A DNA stretch of 43,606 nt from Brachionus koreanus (lineage: Eukaryota; Rotifera; Eurotatoria; Ploima; Brachionidae), in assembly GCA_016987375.1 (NCBI GenBank), contig PJRA01000198.1, positions 666,854 through 710,459 on the forward strand, read 5' to 3'. The notes beneath the pieces are model-generated. The model was not told the origin of the DNA, did no database searches, and saw nothing but the letters and a program-made list of their open reading frames with translations. Shown piece by piece: positions 40,910 through 43,606 of this stretch. A program made the translations under genes and the position numbers. Positions within the stretch are counted from its first letter, which is position 1, and every line of letters begins with the position of its first letter.

Positions 40910-42493
40910 TTAAAAGTTTATTATCAAAATTTGTAGATCACTTACATTAGTCCCTGTGGGACCAGTAACTATTAGTCGGTCTTTTTTGGCAAAATAATTA
41001 TATGAATCATGTCTATTTAAATGATCACTCAATTCATTTTGATTTAAAATTGAACAATTTTTTTCATATAAAAAATAGGCACCGGCAGCGTCGGTGGGAC
41101 CGTCTATTCCGTCTGATCCATAGCTTGAAAATAAACAATCAAGCTCCTGGTATTGATTGTTTAGCATTAGCTTGCTGAAACAGTATTCAAAAGCCAAAGT
41201 AATTTCTTGATTGCGTCCTCCTTTGCCAATCGACTGGCACTTGCTCATATTTACTGTAGTCTCTCCTCCGCTTATCAAACATAATTTCAATTTTTTTTTC
41301 CTGAAAATTTTCTCTTTCAAATTATCATCCATAAATATTTTTGAATATAAAACTCTTATAATTTGATCACAATCAAACTCAAATAGTCGATCAATTTTAC
41401 TTCTAATAAAATCATTTAATTTAGTTTCATTTTGAATCCAGTCAATTTTCTTACTTCTTATTTGTATTAACAAATAAGTGAATGCAGCCAAAATGGAGCC
41501 GATGTTTCGCGCCTCCCCACTCAAACTATTCGATAGCAAAACTCTAAAATCGTTTGAATAGCACTCTTTTTCTAATTCATTCATTAAAGCCATAGTTGCC
41601 AATGTGTTATTTCCAATCAAAAAATTACATACACGTTGATTTTTTAAAAAATTTTCAACTTTCTCATCGACATGCTCAGAAATTTTAATCTTTTCTTCCA
41701 AAAAATTCCTAATCTCTAGAGGAACACGGTCAAGAATTTCAAATTTTTCTAGTATTTCAACTGCTTTTTGAGCTTGTTCATTGGGATAATATACAGAGTG
41801 TGCACAACATGGACCAGAAGAAATTATTTCCAAAGGGTCGTCAATAACATCAGATATGACCAATGCAATGGTGGTGGCTGGATGGGCCAAAAGAGAAAGC
41901 TTTCCGCTCTTGACCTGAGAAAGAGAACTTCTTACTGTATTCAACTCGTTTATATTGGCGCCAGATTTGACCAGCATTTTGATTGTCTCAAGCTTAACTT
42001 CCAGATTACGGGTCTCATTTTGGGTATAATTTTGGGGCAGAGCGAGAAGAGCTGAGCCGCCGCCTGAGACCAAGACAATAAATATGTCGCTTTCAGCTAA
42101 ACTGGAAGCCATGTGATAAATTTTTTTTGTTGCTAGGACCGAGTCCAGATCTGGTAGATTGAATTTTCCGGCGAAGAAAAACTCAATTTTCGACTGAATG
42201 TGATTGACTGGGTGATTGAAAGGTAGAATAGCGATTGCGCGGCACAAATCATGGCCAATTATTTTTTCCATTTCAAGAGCCATGCCATATGCAGCCTTAC
42301 CAAATGCAGCTATGTACACATTCTTATTTAAACTCAAATCATCTATTAAATTTTGATTTTTGAATAGAAATTTTTTTTCTATCTTTAAATTAGAATTTTG
42401 TTTATGAACCGAATTGCGTATAAGTTGACTTGGATTTATGGACTCAATGGATACCTTGAGCAAATTGAAAAAATCTCGTTTGGCAATAGACAT
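40910..42493 (-). CDS. GLYCTK: Glycerate (2-)kinase
   Basis: Intronless, 527 aa, ATG at 42493; human GLYCTK is of similar length. The N-terminal Rossmann-like domain has AAFGKAAYGMA (residues about 62-72), NHPVN, and the nucleotide/substrate loop VSGGGSALLALP (142-153), then NTVRSSLSQVKSGKL and VISDVIDDPLEIISSGP. The C-terminal MOFRL domain has SGGETTV, GKGGRNQEITLAF and SYGSDGIDGPTDAAGA, the active-site segments of class II glycerate kinases. It ends with VTGPTGTNVSDLQILII. By homology it phosphorylates D-glycerate, produced in serine and fructose catabolism, to 2-phosphoglycerate, in cytosol or mitochondria. No cleavable signal is obvious, although the N-terminus is rich in Lys/Asn. Confidence 0.95.
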   Translation of the reverse strand: MSIAKRDFFNLLKVSIESINPSQLIRNSVHKQNSNLKIEKKFLFKNQNLIDDLSLNKNVYIAAFGKAAYGMALEMEKIIGHDLCRAIAILPFNHPVNHIQSKIEFFFAGKFNLPDLDSVLATKKIYHMASSLAESDIFIVLVSGGGSALLALPQNYTQNETRNLEVKLETIKMLVKSGANINELNTVRSSLSQVKSGKLSLLAHPATTIALVISDVIDDPLEIISSGPCCAHSVYYPNEQAQKAVEILEKFEILDRVPLEIRNFLEEKIKISEHVDEKVENFLKNQRVCNFLIGNNTLATMALMNELEKECYSNDFRVLLSNSLSGEARNIGSILAAFTYLLIQIRSKKIDWIQNETKLNDFIRSKIDRLFEFDCDQIIRVLYSKIFMDDNLKEKIFRKKKLKLCLISGGETTVNMSKCQSIGKGGRNQEITLAFEYCFSKLMLNNQYQELDCLFSSYGSDGIDGPTDAAGAYFLYEKNCSILNQNELSDHLNRHDSYNYFAKKDRLIVTGPTGTNVSDLQILIINF

Positions 42494-42710
42494 TGTTTAT
42501 TTTTCATAATTTCAACCCTTTATTATATATTATCTCTTGGGTTTAAGATCAAGTTAATTTAAAACTGCACTAGAATTTAAATTAGTATAAAGCTCTTACA
42601 AGTATTGAATTTAAATCATTGAAAGAATTAAATATTTCAACAAAAAAAAAATAAAAATAAAATTAAAAATAAATTAAGACAGAATCGTGGCTTTTGTTTG
42701 AGGAACAGAG
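42494..42710. promoter_or_regulatory. Compact bidirectional promoter, GLYCTK and DR1
   Basis: Only 217 bp lie between the two opposing start codons, so both promoters and 5' UTRs share this space. TATTATATATTATC near 42520-42535 could act as a TATA-like element, but A/T background makes this weak. Confidence 0.5.
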
Positions 42711-43295
42711 ATGGCAGATAATGATGACGATTTGTGTATCCCAAGATCAGCCATGTACAAATTAGTCAAGGAGCTGGTGCCTCAAATGCGCCTGAGCAGC
42801 GAGGCCAAGGATTTGATTGTGACATCGTGCAATGAGTTTATTCACTTGTTGGCCACCGAAGCAAATAGTGTGTGCGAAAAGCAGTCCAAAAAGCTCATAC
42901 TGCCCGATCATGTCCTGCTGGCTCTAGACAATTTGGGCTTTAGCGAGTACAAAGAAGATTGTGTTGATGTGATGAAGCAAATGCAAGAAGAAGTGGATAA
43001 AAGAAAAAAACTAAAAAATAAGCTGGACAAGCCTGGTATACCAGAAGAGGAGTTGTTAAGACAGCAAAATTTGTTGTTTGCCGAGGCGAGAAAACAGCAG
43101 CAAATGATTGAGACCGAAGAGTGGAGCAAAGTGCAACAAGAGGCGCAGCTAGCTTTGCAAAGACAGGCCTCTTGCTCAAATGGTAATTCAAGTAATAATT
43201 TAAATAATTCAAGTCCGAATCCCGGTGCTTCCGTTAATTCAATCATGAATTCAAATAGTAATAAAAAAGATGATGACGATGATAACTATGACTAG
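42711..43295 (+). CDS. DR1: Negative cofactor 2 beta (Dr1)
   Basis: Single exon, 194 aa. An H2B-like histone fold occupies about residues 10-90: IPRSAMYKLVKELVPQMRLS, CNEFIHLLATEANSVCEKQS, LILPDHVLLALDNLGFSEYK. It is followed by the conserved GIPEEELLRQQNLLFAEARK segment, a Gln-rich helical repression region and an acidic tail (DDDDDNYD). By homology it pairs with DRAP1 (NC2 alpha), binds the TBP-DNA complex and blocks TFIIA/TFIIB entry; in animals it is also part of the ATAC acetyltransferase complex. The Ser/Asn-rich linker near the C-terminus is longer than in vertebrates. Confidence 0.96.
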   Translation: MADNDDDLCIPRSAMYKLVKELVPQMRLSSEAKDLIVTSCNEFIHLLATEANSVCEKQSKKLILPDHVLLALDNLGFSEYKEDCVDVMKQMQEEVDKRKKLKNKLDKPGIPEEELLRQQNLLFAEARKQQQMIETEEWSKVQQEAQLALQRQASCSNGNSSNNLNNSSPNPGASVNSIMNSNSNKKDDDDDNYD

Positions 43296-43606
43296 TTTTT
43301 TTAAAAATATGTTTTGATTATTGTTAGTTTTATCAATGTCAAGTTGGATGAGAAGTATGGAATTAAGTTTTTTTTTCTTTTATTTTAATTTAACTAAAAT
43401 ATTAAAAAAAATTTGTTTTCTTTTAAAATGTAAAATAAAATTTTCGAGTAAATATAAAGAGTATTCGAATTTATTACAAATATTTAAAATCATTTAAAAA
43501 GTCTGATATGTCTAGGGATCAAAACAATTAGATATTTTGAAAATTTCGATCAAATTTAGTTCTGTTACAATTGGAAAAAAAAATAAAAATTTAATTTTTG
43601 TTTAGT
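43296..43606. other. 3' flank of DR1
   Basis: A/T-rich 3' UTR and intergenic sequence. AATAAA occurs near 43434. Nothing else seen. Confidence 0.5.

Noticed and set aside
41768..42055. Plus-strand ORF antisense to GLYCTK
   Set aside because: Shadow of conserved GLYCTK coding sequence; no motif of its own.
1..43606. CRISPR arrays, bacterial operons or other prokaryotic systems
   Set aside because: No regularly spaced repeats, and genes have spliceosomal introns and animal-specific families. Extreme A/T content alone might suggest Plasmodium or Dictyostelium, but the gene set is metazoan.

Overview
The window is a piece of a metazoan nuclear genome. It is strongly AT-rich outside exons, uses the standard code, and has short introns (mostly 50-70 bp, GT..AG with a T-rich 3' end). 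The gene set (klumpfuss-type zinc finger, Di-Ras GTPase, HOIL-1/RBCK1 E3 ligase, KCNQ and CatSper channels) is animal. Extreme AT content, compact introns and CatSper together make me favour a monogonont rotifer (Brachionus-like). That assignment is an inference from memory of genome character, not a database result.

Layout. 1-3.2 kb: ARFGAP1 (+, 3 exons) and HCCS (+, 1 exon). 4.9-7.0 kb: an intronless TPR-SET protein (-). 7.0-12.6 kb: a 5.7-kb gene desert with one long inverted repeat. 12.65-14.9 kb: an intronless klumpfuss/EGR-type zinc-finger factor (+). 15.6-17.2 kb: mariner and LINE relics and copy A of a dispersed repeat. 17.7-18.6 kb: a BTB protein (+, 3 exons). 19.1 kb: a reverse-transcriptase relic. 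20.6-25.0 kb: a head-to-head ion-channel pair, CatSper1-like (-) and a divergent KCNQ-like K+ channel (+, 2 exons). 25.3-28.6 kb: a transposon graveyard with LINE pieces and a Ty3/Gypsy relic, plus a nearly identical 177-bp copy of part of the KCNQ first exon. 28.95-30.26 kb: PIGM (-, 3 exons). 30.62-33.40 kb: an RBCK1/HOIL-1-like RBR ligase (+, at least 6 exons) whose first intron carries a LINE relic. 33.4-38.5 kb: non-coding, with repeat copy B (inverted relative to A) and another LINE tail. 38.54-39.58 kb: DIRAS (+, 2 exons). 40.9-43.3 kb: a divergent pair, GLYCTK (-) and DR1 (+), 217 bp apart.

Most genes are unrelated housekeeping or signalling genes: Golgi coat recycling, cytochrome c maturation, GPI-anchor synthesis, linear/ester ubiquitination, glycerate metabolism and transcription repression. 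No operon-like pathway cluster is evident. The more unusual items are a KCNQ with an altered voltage sensor and gate hinge, a recent partial duplication of its N-terminal coding sequence, an RBCK1 with a SHARPIN-like N-terminal half and no NZF finger, a Di-Ras with Ala at the Ras Gly12 position, and an inverted pair of an unclassified repeat whose coding tail is arginine-rich. Several predicted reading frames begin at TTG or GTG; true ATG starts were chosen for HCCS, the BTB gene, KCNQ, RBCK1 and DIRAS.
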